DNA of 64,000 nt from Rhodocyclus tenuis (GCF_014197755.1 NZ_JACIGE010000010.1:113267-177266); one strand, 5' to 3'. Counted from the stretch's first letter, positions 41,747-49,539 are shown. Numbers and translations: made by a program. Notes: generated by a model from the sequence alone, not told the origin.

Positions 41747-42913
41747 ATGGAATTCGCGGAACGAATGAAGTCGCACATAGCACACGTGAGAAACGTATCC
41801 GAGCACTGCGACTCTGAAGAGACAACAAAGCAGGCACTGATTCTTCCGGTGCTTGATGCCCTCGGGTTTTCCCCTTTTGACCCGCTCAAGGTCCGCGCCG
41901 AGTTCGCTGCCGACTTCCCCGGGGTGAAGTTCAACGAGCGCGTTGACTACTCGCTGTTCTGCAACGGCGTACCGGTGATGTTCATCGAGGCCAAGAGCGT
42001 CAAGGAAAACCTGACCAATCACGCTCCGCAGCTGTCGCGCTATTTCAACTCGGTACCGGAGGTGACGATCGCCGCGATTACCAACGGTCGGGAGTGGCGC
42101 TTCTTTACTGACCTGGTGGCCAAGAACGTGATGGACAAGGAGCCGTTCCTGGTTGTCGATTTCTCCCGTATCTCAAACGGAGATATCGAGCAGCTGGCGC
42201 GTTTCCGGCATGACCAGTTCCAGCCGGACGCGCTGCGAACCCTCGCTGAAGAAAGCGTCTATCTTGCTGCGTTCAAGGACGTCATCAAGAAAAGCGTGCT
42301 CGATTGTTCCGATGACTTCGTGCGCTTCGTGGCCAACCATTCGAGCATCCAGCGCACGCTGACCGTGCGCTTTGTCGAGGCGATTACTCCGATCGTGAAG
42401 CAGGCCGTCGCGCAGTCGATGTCGGAACGCGTTGCACATAGCTTTGCCGAGCCGGTGACGCCAGCGGCTCCTGACCAGCCAGCCGCCGCGAGCAGCGTGG
42501 AAGTGTCTGCAACCGACGACTACGTCGACCCGCACAATCCGCGGATCGTGACAACGGAAGCGGAGCGGCGGATCTTCGCGATCGTGTCCGATATCGTCGG
42601 CGACGCGGCGGAACTGGTCGGTAAGGACACCGAGACTTATTACTCTGTGCTCTACCAGGGCAAGGTCAATCGCTGGCTCTTGCGTTACTTCGGTGCGCGA
42701 AAGAATCCTGGCGTGCAGTTTTGTGTCCCTCTGACTGATGTGCGCTTGAAGGAAGTGGCCCGAGCCGGATTGCAGGTTGGTCCGGGAGACGCAATTTTGC
42801 TGGCCTCGCCGGAACATTTGTCGCGGATACCGGGAATCGTGTTCGACGCGCTCGAGCACGCACGAAACGACGCGAATTTCAAACGCGCCGGAGGCGACCA
42901 TCAAGGCGCCTGA
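41747..42913 (+). CDS. HsdR-N-like PD-(D/E)XK protein, repressor-linked cargo
   Basis: 388 residues. The N-terminal 180 residues match the type I restriction enzyme HsdR N-terminal fold: SEETTKQALILPVLDALGF, then RVDYSL (Asp67) and MFIEAKS (Glu81, Lys83), which form a PD-(D/E)XK nuclease motif. There is no helicase domain. The C-terminal domain (about 260-380) is of unknown type, with YYSVLYQGKVNRWLLRYFGA. Related stand-alone proteins occur in many genomes and prophages. It is 17 bases from the membrane-protein gene and precedes a terminator-like hairpin. Phage defence is a reasonable guess. Confidence 0.75.
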   Translation: MEFAERMKSHIAHVRNVSEHCDSEETTKQALILPVLDALGFSPFDPLKVRAEFAADFPGVKFNERVDYSLFCNGVPVMFIEAKSVKENLTNHAPQLSRYFNSVPEVTIAAITNGREWRFFTDLVAKNVMDKEPFLVVDFSRISNGDIEQLARFRHDQFQPDALRTLAEESVYLAAFKDVIKKSVLDCSDDFVRFVANHSSIQRTLTVRFVEAITPIVKQAVAQSMSERVAHSFAEPVTPAAPDQPAAASSVEVSATDDYVDPHNPRIVTTEAERRIFAIVSDIVGDAAELVGKDTETYYSVLYQGKVNRWLLRYFGARKNPGVQFCVPLTDVRLKEVARAGLQVGPGDAILLASPEHLSRIPGIVFDALEHARNDANFKRAGGDHQGA

Positions 42914-42941
42914 GTAACCGCTGGACAGGCGGATGTGACGT

Positions 42942-42972
42942 GCGGGCGGCGTTGCTTCCGCCTGCGCGTTTA
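42942..42972 (+). terminator. Possible terminator of the repressor operon
   Basis: GCGGGCGG at 42942-42949 pairs with CCGCCTGC at 42958-42965 (one G-T pair) around an eight-base loop, and CGTTTATAAA follows. It lies 29 bases after the stop of the nuclease-like gene, at the border between lysogenic and late transcripts. Confidence 0.5.
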
Positions 42973-43048
42973 TAAATGCCTTCATCGGGCAATTGAAGGC
43001 TGGTGAAAAGCTCGCCGGCCGGGGTGTTTCGTCAGCGCTGTCGCTGCG

Positions 43049-43090
43049 AACCTAAAACCCTTTAATCGATCGGCCTGCGCGCGCGCGCGA
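43049..43090 (+). promoter_or_regulatory. Predicted late promoter copy 1 (lysis operon)
   Basis: The block AACCTAAAACYCTTTAATCG, then TCG and a run of alternating CG, is shared almost exactly with 53279-53318. It lies 10 bases before the amidase start and the upstream gene is unrelated. TTTAAT could be a -10-like element. In Mu, activated late promoters stand before the lysis and the protease-capsid genes, the same two positions as here. Confidence 0.6.
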
Positions 43091-43100
43091 AACTGCGCGC

Positions 43101-43643
43101 ATGTCACGCCAGATCAACCTCATCGTCATCCACTGCGCGGCCACGCCCAACGGCGACAGCCTGTTCCGGGGCTCGCCAGGCACGCCGAGTCAGCGCACGC
43201 CCGTGCAGGCCATCGACGCCATGCATCAGGCGCGCGGCTTCCGGCGCTCCCCGAAAGTGCGCCAGGCTTGGAATCCTGATCTGGTCGCCATCGGCTACCA
43301 CTTCTTGATCTACACCAACGGCGCCGTCGTCACCGGCCGCGCCCCGGCCGAGATCGGCGCGCACGTCGCTGGCTTTAACGCCAAGAGCCTCGGCATCTGC
43401 CTGATCGGCACCGACCGCTTCACGGCCCTGCAGTGGGATGCGCTGCGCGTCCTCGTCGCCGGGCTGCAAAAGACCTACCCGGAGGCCGGCGTCGTCGGCC
43501 ACCGAGATCTGTCGCCTGACACCGACGGCGACGGCAAGGTCGAGCCGCACGAGTGGCTGAAGATCTGCCCCGGCTTTTCGGTGGCCGATTGGCTCGCCGG
43601 CGGCATGGCGCCGCTGTCAGACCACCTGTGGGAGCCGGCATGA
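43101..43643 (+). CDS. N-acetylmuramoyl-L-alanine amidase (endolysin)
   Basis: 180 residues, an Amidase_2/T7-lysozyme fold. Zinc ligands are visible: His11 (IHCAATPNG), His near 134 (GHRDLSPDTDGDG) and Cys near 155 (ICPGF). It cleaves the bond between muramic acid and the peptide in peptidoglycan at lysis. No signal peptide is seen, so it should need a holin. It is the first late gene behind a predicted late promoter and overlaps the next small membrane gene by four bases. Confidence 0.9.
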   Translation: MSRQINLIVIHCAATPNGDSLFRGSPGTPSQRTPVQAIDAMHQARGFRRSPKVRQAWNPDLVAIGYHFLIYTNGAVVTGRAPAEIGAHVAGFNAKSLGICLIGTDRFTALQWDALRVLVAGLQKTYPEAGVVGHRDLSPDTDGDGKVEPHEWLKICPGFSVADWLAGGMAPLSDHLWEPA

Positions 43644-43870
43644 CGCCCATCCAGATAGTCAATCACTACGGCGTCATCCGTCGGCTGGTGCTCGCCGTCG
43701 CCATCTGCATGACGTGGGAGGTGTCCCGCTGGTCGATGGCCTACGCCACCGGCAACGCCGCCCGGCCGGGGCTGGAGACGGCCGCCGTGTTGGCCGCCGT
43801 GCAGGCGCCGATCACGCTTTTTGCGGGGTCGGTATTCCGCGCCTACCTCGCCAGCCGGAGCGCCGCATGA
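43640..43870 (+). CDS. Small membrane protein, holin candidate
   Basis: ATG 43640 gives 76 residues; the longer frame is a shadow of the amidase. It has two hydrophobic helices (LVLAVAICMTWEVSRWSMAY and AAVLAAVQAPITLFAGSVFR) and lies between amidase and spanin, the usual holin place. It overlaps both neighbours by four bases. It has no clear family resemblance beyond size and position. Confidence 0.65.
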   Translation: MTPIQIVNHYGVIRRLVLAVAICMTWEVSRWSMAYATGNAARPGLETAAVLAAVQAPITLFAGSVFRAYLASRSAA

Positions 43871-44397
43871 TCAGCCTACCCAACACCGCCACCGTCGGCA
43901 TCGTTGCCGCTGCCATTGCCGGGCTGGTCGGCGCCGCCGCCGGCTACCGCTACGCCGACGCCCAAGGCATCGCCGCGCTGGAGCGCGTGCAGCGTGCCGA
44001 AGCCAACAAGCGCGCGGCGGTCGTTGAGGCCGCCGCTACCCGACTCATCGCCGCCAACCGGCAGGCCGACGAGCTTACCGAACGCGTCGCCGCTGCCGAC
44101 GCTGCCCGCGACACCGCTGCCCAGGAGAGAGATCGTGCGCTCAAGTCGCTTACCACTGGCCGTGCTTGTCTCGACGGCAATGTTGTCCGCCTGCTTAACC
44201 AACCAACCGGCGCTCGTGTCGGGCAGCTGCCCGCTGCCGCCGATGAGCCTGCTGACGGCGCTGCCGGCGCTGCCACCGATACCGACGTCGCAGGCTGGAT
44301 CGGCGACGCGCGCGACGCCTACGACGCCTGCCGCGGGCGCATCGACGCCCTTCGCGAGTGGCGAAACACGCAAGCCGGAGTGATCGATGAGCGTTAA
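43867..44397 (+). CDS. Rz-like inner-membrane spanin
   Basis: ATG 43867 gives 176 residues. One N-terminal membrane helix (TVGIVAAAIAGLVGAAAGYR) is followed by a periplasmic coiled coil (about 38-105; ALERVQRAEANKRAAVVEAA, RVAAADAARDTAAQERDRAL). This is the form of an i-spanin. A second reading frame inside it encodes a small lipoprotein, the o-spanin. Spanins join the two membranes to disrupt the outer membrane at lysis. Confidence 0.8.
   Translation: MISLPNTATVGIVAAAIAGLVGAAAGYRYADAQGIAALERVQRAEANKRAAVVEAAATRLIAANRQADELTERVAAADAARDTAAQERDRALKSLTTGRACLDGNVVRLLNQPTGARVGQLPAAADEPADGAAGAATDTDVAGWIGDARDAYDACRGRIDALREWRNTQAGVIDER
44135..44383 (+). CDS. Rz1-like outer-membrane lipoprotein embedded in Rz
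   Basis: GTG 44135 has AGGAGAGAG upstream and gives 82 residues wholly inside the Rz gene in another frame. A lipoprotein signal (LPLAVLVSTAMLSAC, Cys20) leads into a Pro-rich mature part (ALVSGSCPLPPMSL, ALPALPPIP). That is the pattern of Rz1. The embedded arrangement as in lambda strongly supports both genes. Confidence 0.82.
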   Translation: MRSSRLPLAVLVSTAMLSACLTNQPALVSGSCPLPPMSLLTALPALPPIPTSQAGSATRATPTTPAAGASTPFASGETRKPE

Positions 44398-44578
44398 GTG
44401 GATCTGGGCGGCGCCGGCCGCGATCACCCTCGGCATGCTCCTGCGCGCCTGTTTGCGCTGGAGCGATGGCGGCATGGTCGGGGCCATCGGCGCCTCGCTG
44501 GCGCTGGCCGACGCGCTCATCGTCACCGCAGCGGCGTGGAGCATCGCCGGCGCCATCTACCTGCTCCGACGCAAGTGA
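44387..44578 (+). CDS. Second small membrane protein of the lysis block
   Basis: 63 residues with two membrane helices: IWAAPAAITLGMLLRACLRW and IGASLALADALIVTAAAWSI, then a basic end LLRRK. It overlaps the Rz stop by 11 bases and the next gene by one base. It may be an antiholin or second holin. Confidence 0.62.
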   Translation: MSVKWIWAAPAAITLGMLLRACLRWSDGGMVGAIGASLALADALIVTAAAWSIAGAIYLLRRK

Positions 44579-44823
44579 TGGCCAGCAACTGCCTGCTCTA
44601 CGCGCTGCGCCTGTGGCGCTACGGCACGCGCGATCACCTGGTGATCCGTCGGTCGCACTGGGGGTGGTTCCCGCACTTCGCCGTGTTCTTCGAGTTGCAG
44701 GACGGCTCGATCGTGAAAAAAGAGTACGTCCCGGATGCGCCCCGACCGCGCTGGATTCCGCCGCTGCTGTTCAAGGGGCGAGAAATTACAACCACCTATC
44801 TCAAACAGGAGACCCACGCATGA
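44578..44823 (+). CDS. Small phage protein of unknown function
   Basis: ATG 44578 shares a base with the upstream stop and gives 81 residues. Features are ALRLWRYGTRDHLVIRRSHW, FPHFAVFFELQDGSIVKKEY and a Pro-rich middle (VPDAPRPRWIPPLLFKG). It is a widespread kind of phage protein with no function that I can name. It overlaps the next gene by four bases. Confidence 0.65.
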   Translation: MASNCLLYALRLWRYGTRDHLVIRRSHWGWFPHFAVFFELQDGSIVKKEYVPDAPRPRWIPPLLFKGREITTTYLKQETHA

Positions 44824-45323
44824 AATCGCTCTTCCGCTCAACGCTCACCGCCGCACTGTTGCTGGGCTCCGCCCTGGCGAACGCCGGCGCGATCACCGAC
44901 GTCGGCGAAAACAAGATCGTCGATGCGCTGTTTCGCGGTCAGGCGCTCGCCGCGCCGGCCACCTGGTATGTCGGCGCCGGCACCGACGTCTGTGCCGATG
45001 CCGGCAACGGTGCCGAGCCCTCGGGTAACGGTTATGCGCGCGTGGCGGTGTCGGCGAGCCTCGCCGCTTGGGCAGGCACGCAGGGCGCCGGCACGGCGGT
45101 TGCCAGCTCGGGCATCTCCGGTCTGACAAGCAACAACGCGACGATCACCTTCCCGGTGTCGACCGGCGCCTGGGGCACCATCCAGTCCGTGCGCTGGTAC
45201 GACGCATCGACGGGCGGCAATGCCTGGGTGTGCGCCAATCTCGGTCAGCCGTTCCAGGTGGATCGTGCCGGCGTGACTGTTTACTTTTCCGCCGGCCAGC
45301 TCACCGTGCGGGTCGACGACTGA
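44820..45323 (+). CDS. Tail fibre-like protein with a signal peptide
   Basis: ATG 44820 gives 167 residues. A signal-peptide-like segment (TLTAALLLGSALANAGA) opens it. The mature part, VDALFRGQALAAPATWYVGA, then SGNGYARVAVSASLAAW and ATITFPVSTGAWGTIQSVRW, closely follows a common phage tail protein of beta-rich type. Such proteins normally lack a signal peptide. It starts a run of five genes that look like adsorption or decoration proteins. Confidence 0.7.
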   Translation: MKSLFRSTLTAALLLGSALANAGAITDVGENKIVDALFRGQALAAPATWYVGAGTDVCADAGNGAEPSGNGYARVAVSASLAAWAGTQGAGTAVASSGISGLTSNNATITFPVSTGAWGTIQSVRWYDASTGGNAWVCANLGQPFQVDRAGVTVYFSAGQLTVRVDD

Positions 45324-45325
45324 TC

Positions 45326-45730
45326 ATGAGCCTGCGCGACGCTCTGCTGGCGCTGCCGCAGTCGCTGCTGCTCGCCCGTAACGATGCTGCGCTGGCGGCG
45401 ATGTTGTCGGTCGACCGCACGCGGCGAGGCCCGCGACTGATCGGCATCGGCACCATCCTCGACACGCTCGGACCCGAGCCGGGCGCGGCGCTGCTCGACG
45501 CGCTGTATGCACTGCGTGACACGGTGCCGGCCATCAAGTGGGCGTGGGTGCTGATCGACCGCGGCGAGCTTGATGTGTCGCTCGACAGCGTGCGCGGGCA
45601 GATCGATGCGCTTGTCTCACAGGGCGTGATGACCGCCGCACAGGCCGGGGCGATCAACTCGCTGGCCGAGGTGGCCGATCCCGTCTCCGTATCGGACGTG
45701 AGCGCGATTCTTAACGCCGAGGGCTACTGA
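45326..45730 (+). CDS. Phage protein of unknown function
   Basis: ATG 45326 follows the tail fibre-like stop by two bases and gives 134 residues. The product is helical (SLRDALLALPQSLLLARNDA, ALLDALYALRDTVPAIKWAW, GQIDALVSQGVMTAAQAGAI). The last segment resembles a small helical domain found in phage tail-associated proteins. No family name is given. Confidence 0.62.
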   Translation: MSLRDALLALPQSLLLARNDAALAAMLSVDRTRRGPRLIGIGTILDTLGPEPGAALLDALYALRDTVPAIKWAWVLIDRGELDVSLDSVRGQIDALVSQGVMTAAQAGAINSLAEVADPVSVSDVSAILNAEGY

Positions 45731-45731
45731 C

Positions 45732-46184
45732 ATGGCGACTCCCGTCGCACAAATCCACATCGGCGCGCTCGTCGAGCGCATCATCGCCACGCAAATCGCC
45801 AGCGGTGCTTATGCCGCTCAGGCCGACTGCCTCACCGTCGACAACAGCGACGGGCTGGCCTTGCTCGCGGACTTTGAGCTGACGCATCCGACCACGGGCG
45901 CCGCGCCGGTCGCCGGATCGATCCAGATCGTCGCGGTTGATTGGTCGCTTGATGGCGCCACTCAGCCGCCGGCGCCTTTCGCCGGATTGCTCGGCACGCC
46001 GGTCGGCGCACTTGCGCCGTCGTTTGGCTCGACCAACACCGTCAAGCCGCCTGTCTTTTCGCGCCCCCGAGTTCCGCTCCGCAAGGGTAAGACCGACTAC
46101 TACCTGTTCAACGCTGGCACTGGCCAGCCGATCCTCGCTGGCGCCGTGTTCCGTGCCCGCAAGTGGTCGCCGGGTGCGCCGTAG
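45732..46184 (+). CDS. Phage structural-like protein of unknown function
   Basis: 150 residues, beta-rich, no signal peptide and no membrane helix. Its segments, AGSIQIVAVDWSLDGATQPP and LRKGKTDYYLFNAGTGQPIL, suggest a compact virion-associated domain. It begins one base after the previous stop and is followed by the LamG/Ala-repeat protein eight bases later. Confidence 0.62.
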   Translation: MATPVAQIHIGALVERIIATQIASGAYAAQADCLTVDNSDGLALLADFELTHPTTGAAPVAGSIQIVAVDWSLDGATQPPAPFAGLLGTPVGALAPSFGSTNTVKPPVFSRPRVPLRKGKTDYYLFNAGTGQPILAGAVFRARKWSPGAP

Positions 46185-46192
46185 GGGCTGAC

Positions 46193-47743
46193 GTGGGCGC
46201 TCCGATTGACTTGACGCCGTATCTCTGGCCCGAGATTGAGGATGGTCGGCCGCTGTCGACCATCCCTGAGATCGCGTGGGACGATCCGATTACCGATGGT
46301 CTGATCCTCGCCGCGCCGCTGGGCGTGATGGGTGATGCGTTACGCAATATTGTCGACGGCAAGCCCCCAGCATATCTCGGCGTCGGTGGCGCCGGAATGA
46401 CGGATTACGGCATCGCGCGCAAGTGGGCGCGAGTTACCGACGGCAGCACGCGCATCGTGTTTGACGTGCCCCCGATTGCTGGCGACAACGCCGGCGCCGT
46501 GATTTGCAGCGCTGGCTCGACCACGACTGCCGGCCGCGTGCTTGCGGGCGCATGGGGGCTCGGCAGCGGGAACAATCCGGCGCACTACCTGGGCATCGAG
46601 TCTGGAGGGCAAGTCGCAGCCATCTCGACCAACAATGGCAGCTGGCAGGTGGCCGGCGGCGACAACATTGCCGTTTACGGCTACGACGTCCGTCATGTGG
46701 TCGCCGGCAACTTTTCGCCAGCGTCTCGAGAGCTGTTTGTCGACGGTGTATCCGCTGCCGTCAATGGGGCGGCCGTATCCATGTCCAGCCCCGACAAGAT
46801 CATGATCGGCAGTTATTGGTATGGCCCCGGCAACAGTTGGGATAGCGGCTGGGATGGTTACGCCGGACTGGCCCTGTGGTGGGCGCGCAAGCTGTCGCCG
46901 GCCGAGCACGAGCGAATCAAGGCCACGGCGGGCAATTGCGTGCTGCGCGCGCCGGCGCGGATTTTTGCCTTTGTAGGCGCCGACCTTGGCGCCTCGCTCT
47001 CCGCCGCGGCCGCAGCCTCCGCTAGCGCCACCGCCACGCCGTCCGCGCAGATCGCGCTCGCCGGAATCGCCGTCTCCAGCGCCAGCGCCGGCGCTACCCC
47101 GTCGGTCTCGATCCCGCTCTCCGCCGCCGCGCTCGCGGTCTCCAGCGCCGGGGCGGCTTCGTCGGCGCGCGTCTCGATCGGCGCCGTCGCCCTGGTGCAG
47201 GCAGCGGCGTCGGCCGGCGTGTCGTCGTCGGTGCTGATGGCGGCCAGCGCTGCCGCGCAGGCGTCGGGCAATGCGGATCTCGCTGCTCGGATCGCGCTCG
47301 CCGCCAACGCGCTGGCCAGCGCCACCGCTACCGCTGCGCCGCAGGCGCTGGAGGCCGGCGGCATGGCTGCTGTGGCCGAGGCGCATGCGTCCGCTGGCGC
47401 GCTGCTTTCGGTATCGGTTGCGCTCGCCGCTGGCGCCAGCGCACATGCCGACGCCTGGGCGAGCACCTCGCTGCGGGTGGCCATCACCGCCGCCGGCTTT
47501 GCCCAGGCAGTGGCCGAGGGCCAGCTGCGCATCGAAGTGCCGCTCACCGCCGCAGCCGAGGCGCACGCCAGCGCCGGCGCCGTGCTGTCGGTGCGCACGC
47601 CAGACGCCGCCGGGCACGCATACCGCCTCACCGCGGCTGTCGCTCACGCAACGCGCACCAGATCTGTTGCCTCTCGCGCAACGATTTGCGCGCTGGCCAC
47701 CAGCCGCGCCACGCGCCTCAACACTGGAGTGAGCCGTGTCTGA
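46193..47743 (+). CDS. LamG-like tail fibre protein with Ala-rich repeats
   Basis: GTG 46193, nine bases after the upstream stop, gives 516 residues. Residues about 20-250 form a LamG/concanavalin-like domain (NAGAVICSAGS, SRELFVDGVSAAVNG, GYAGLALWWARKLSPAEHER). From about 263 to 500 come roughly ten repeats of 19-24 residues, rich in Ala and Ser, of the form A-x-A-x-A-S-A-x-A then I-x-L-A. The end is basic. It may be a receptor-binding fibre with a repetitive shaft. Its position before the packaging genes is unusual. Confidence 0.68.
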   Translation: MGAPIDLTPYLWPEIEDGRPLSTIPEIAWDDPITDGLILAAPLGVMGDALRNIVDGKPPAYLGVGGAGMTDYGIARKWARVTDGSTRIVFDVPPIAGDNAGAVICSAGSTTTAGRVLAGAWGLGSGNNPAHYLGIESGGQVAAISTNNGSWQVAGGDNIAVYGYDVRHVVAGNFSPASRELFVDGVSAAVNGAAVSMSSPDKIMIGSYWYGPGNSWDSGWDGYAGLALWWARKLSPAEHERIKATAGNCVLRAPARIFAFVGADLGASLSAAAAASASATATPSAQIALAGIAVSSASAGATPSVSIPLSAAALAVSSAGAASSARVSIGAVALVQAAASAGVSSSVLMAASAAAQASGNADLAARIALAANALASATATAAPQALEAGGMAAVAEAHASAGALLSVSVALAAGASAHADAWASTSLRVAITAAGFAQAVAEGQLRIEVPLTAAAEAHASAGAVLSVRTPDAAGHAYRLTAAVAHATRTRSVASRATICALATSRATRLNTGVSRV

Positions 47744-48032
47744 CTTTCTGCCGGGCGAGGTCGCCCGCCTTTCGCTCACCGTCACCAACGCCGCCGGCGC
47801 GGCGGTTGATCCGGGCGCCGTGGTGCTCAAGGTCAAGCCGCCGGCCGGCGCGGTGACGGATTACGCCTACGGCGTGGCGCCCGAGATATCGCGCACCGGC
47901 GCCGGCGAGTACTTCGCCGAGATCCTGCTCACCGCCGCCGGCAGATGGGCCTATCGCTGGGAGCTCGCGGCGCCAAACGCCGGCGCGGCCGAGGGCTCGA
48001 TAGTCGTCGCGAAGTCTGCAGTGCTCGGTTGA
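47736..48032 (+). CDS. Small Ig-like phage protein
   Basis: GTG 47736 overlaps the fibre gene by eight bases and gives 98 residues. GEVARLSLTVTNAAGAAVDP, VVLKVKPPAGAVTDYAYG and GRWAYRWELAAP form a seven-strand pattern like an immunoglobulin or decoration domain. It probably binds to fibre or capsid surface. Confidence 0.65.
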   Translation: MSDFLPGEVARLSLTVTNAAGAAVDPGAVVLKVKPPAGAVTDYAYGVAPEISRTGAGEYFAEILLTAAGRWAYRWELAAPNAGAAEGSIVVAKSAVLG

Positions 48033-48067
48033 TTGATGGTTTTACTTAACGCAAGGCAGGGTGACGC

Positions 48068-48343
48068 ATGACAGATATTTGCGATCAGGTTCCTGAGCGC
48101 GATGTGGGTGACTGGATCGACGCAGCGGTGCGGTGCGAAGAAGATTTTCTCGCCGGCGCCCGCGAGGCTCAGCAACGTGCGGACCAGACGCAGGGCAAGA
48201 CGGTCGCGGACTCGGCGGAAAACTGTTCGTCTTGCGGTGCGGCCATTCCGCAGGCACGCCGGGAAGCTGTTCCCGGCGTCGATCTCTGCGTGGCATGCAG
48301 AACGCGGGTTGAGCTTTACAACAAGCAAAGGGGCATCCGGTGA
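48068..48343 (+). CDS. DksA/TraR C4 zinc-finger protein
   Basis: 91 residues. A helical N terminus (VGDWIDAAVRCEEDFLAGAR) leads to Cys53, Cys56, Cys74 and Cys77, a C4 zinc finger in the order of TraR/DksA (ENCSSCGAAIPQARREAVPG). TraR-like proteins bind RNA polymerase in its secondary channel and change promoter use. Similar short versions occur in Mu-like late regions. It overlaps the following gene by four bases. Confidence 0.85.
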   Translation: MTDICDQVPERDVGDWIDAAVRCEEDFLAGAREAQQRADQTQGKTVADSAENCSSCGAAIPQARREAVPGVDLCVACRTRVELYNKQRGIR

Positions 48344-48684
48344 GCATAACGGTCGATTTCTGGCAGCTAGTGACCCTGTTATTGGCGTTCTTCGGGTTCG
48401 TGGCTGGCGCCGCCAAGCTGTTCTTCGACCAGGTCGAGAAACGCATGGGGGAGCGCTTTGAAACGGTCACGCGCGCACTCGGTTCCCACATGGCCGAGGA
48501 GCGCGTCAATGCCGCTGCAGTGGTCGAGCTGGAAAGGTCTTTCCTCAAATGGCAGGCCGACATGCCGCTGCAGTACGTCCGCCGGGAAGACTACGTACGG
48601 GGACAGTCGGTGATCGAGGCGAAGCTCGACAAGCTCTACAGCAAGTTGGAAATCGTGCAAATCAAGGGAGCGGGACATGGTTGA
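48340..48684 (+). CDS. Membrane-anchored Mu gp25-like protein
   Basis: 114 residues. One N-terminal membrane helix (FWQLVTLLLAFFGFVAGAAK) is followed by a charged coiled coil. In transposable phages a similar anchored protein lies before the gp26/gp27/terminase genes, and the order is kept here. The function is not known. It overlaps the next gene by eight bases. Confidence 0.68.
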   Translation: MSITVDFWQLVTLLLAFFGFVAGAAKLFFDQVEKRMGERFETVTRALGSHMAEERVNAAAVVELERSFLKWQADMPLQYVRREDYVRGQSVIEAKLDKLYSKLEIVQIKGAGHG

Positions 48685-48985
48685 TCTGGTGAAGGTGCGG
48701 CGCGAAGACATCCGCTGGCAGGTGTTGCTGACGCTGAACAATGCGCGCCCGATCGGCGCTTATGAAGAGCTCGTACTCAGCGTGATCCGCGCGACCTACC
48801 CCGACGCGACGCCGCTCGAGCTGCGGCGGGAGCTCGACTATCTGGCTGATCGCAAACTTGTCGATCTGCGGAAAGAGCCCAGCGGTCGCTGGTTTTCCGA
48901 TCTCACGCGCTACGGCACCGACATCGCCGAATACACGATCGACTGCGATCCCGGTATTGCGCGGCCGGCGAAGTACTGGGCTTGA
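48677..48985 (+). CDS. Mu gp26-like winged-helix protein
   Basis: 102 residues. REDIRWQVLLTLNNARPIGA, VLSVIRATYPDATPLELRRE and LDYLADRKLVDLRKEPS show a winged-helix pattern as in Mu gp26. A C-terminal strand region follows (WFSDLTRYGTDIAEYTID). The place before gp27- and gp28-like genes matches Mu gene order. It may be a small terminase-associated DNA-binding protein. Confidence 0.7.
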   Translation: MVDLVKVRREDIRWQVLLTLNNARPIGAYEELVLSVIRATYPDATPLELRRELDYLADRKLVDLRKEPSGRWFSDLTRYGTDIAEYTIDCDPGIARPAKYWA

Positions 48986-48987
48986 TC

Positions 48988-49539
48988 ATGGCTCGGCGAT
49001 CGAAGATATCCGAGCTGCCGGCGGATCTTCGCCAGGCGCTGGACAAGCTGCTCGCTGACCAGGCGTTTGGCGACTACGAGGGGGTTGCCGCCTACATCAA
49101 CGAGCAGCTCGCGGCGCGCGGCATGGCGCTGACGCTTTCGCGTACAGGTGTGCATCGCTACGGCCAGCAGCTCGAGCGCCGGATGGAGCAAGTGCGCGCG
49201 GCAACCGAGGCCGCGCGCCAGATTGCGAGCTGCTCCGAGGACTCGGCCGACGACCGCTCGGCGGCAGTCATTGCGATGATTCAGTCGCAGGCCTTCGACG
49301 TGATGATGAATCTCGAAGATGCAGAAAAGGAAGAAGACCGCGAGGCACGGCTCGTCTTGATGACGAAAGCCGCGCGCGCAATGTCGCAGCTGGTGCGGGC
49401 GTCAATCGTGAATAAGAAGTATGCCCGGGACGAGTCGGCCCGCCTGCAGGCGATGGAGGCTGACGCTCGCTCCGGAAAACGCTCTCTCGACGCCGAAACG
49501 CTGCGCATCGTGCGCGAAGAAATCTACGGGATCGTCTGA
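48988..49539 (+). CDS. Mu gp27-like protein (DUF3486), small terminase candidate
   Basis: ATG 48988 gives 183 residues; TTG 48982 is less likely. MARRSKISELPADLRQALDK, then EGVAAYINEQLAARGMALTL and SRTGVHRYGQQLERRMEQ is the DUF3486 start, a helix-turn-helix followed by a helical region. The protein is encoded directly before the large terminase with one base overlap. It is the most likely small terminase subunit, recognising phage DNA for packaging. Confidence 0.8.
   Translation: MARRSKISELPADLRQALDKLLADQAFGDYEGVAAYINEQLAARGMALTLSRTGVHRYGQQLERRMEQVRAATEAARQIASCSEDSADDRSAAVIAMIQSQAFDVMMNLEDAEKEEDREARLVLMTKAARAMSQLVRASIVNKKYARDESARLQAMEADARSGKRSLDAETLRIVREEIYGIV

Noticed and set aside
46193..47743. 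Diversity-generating retroelement target in the fibre gene
   Set aside because: No reverse transcriptase, template repeat or accessory gene is in the window, and the repeats are Ala/Ser protein repeats.
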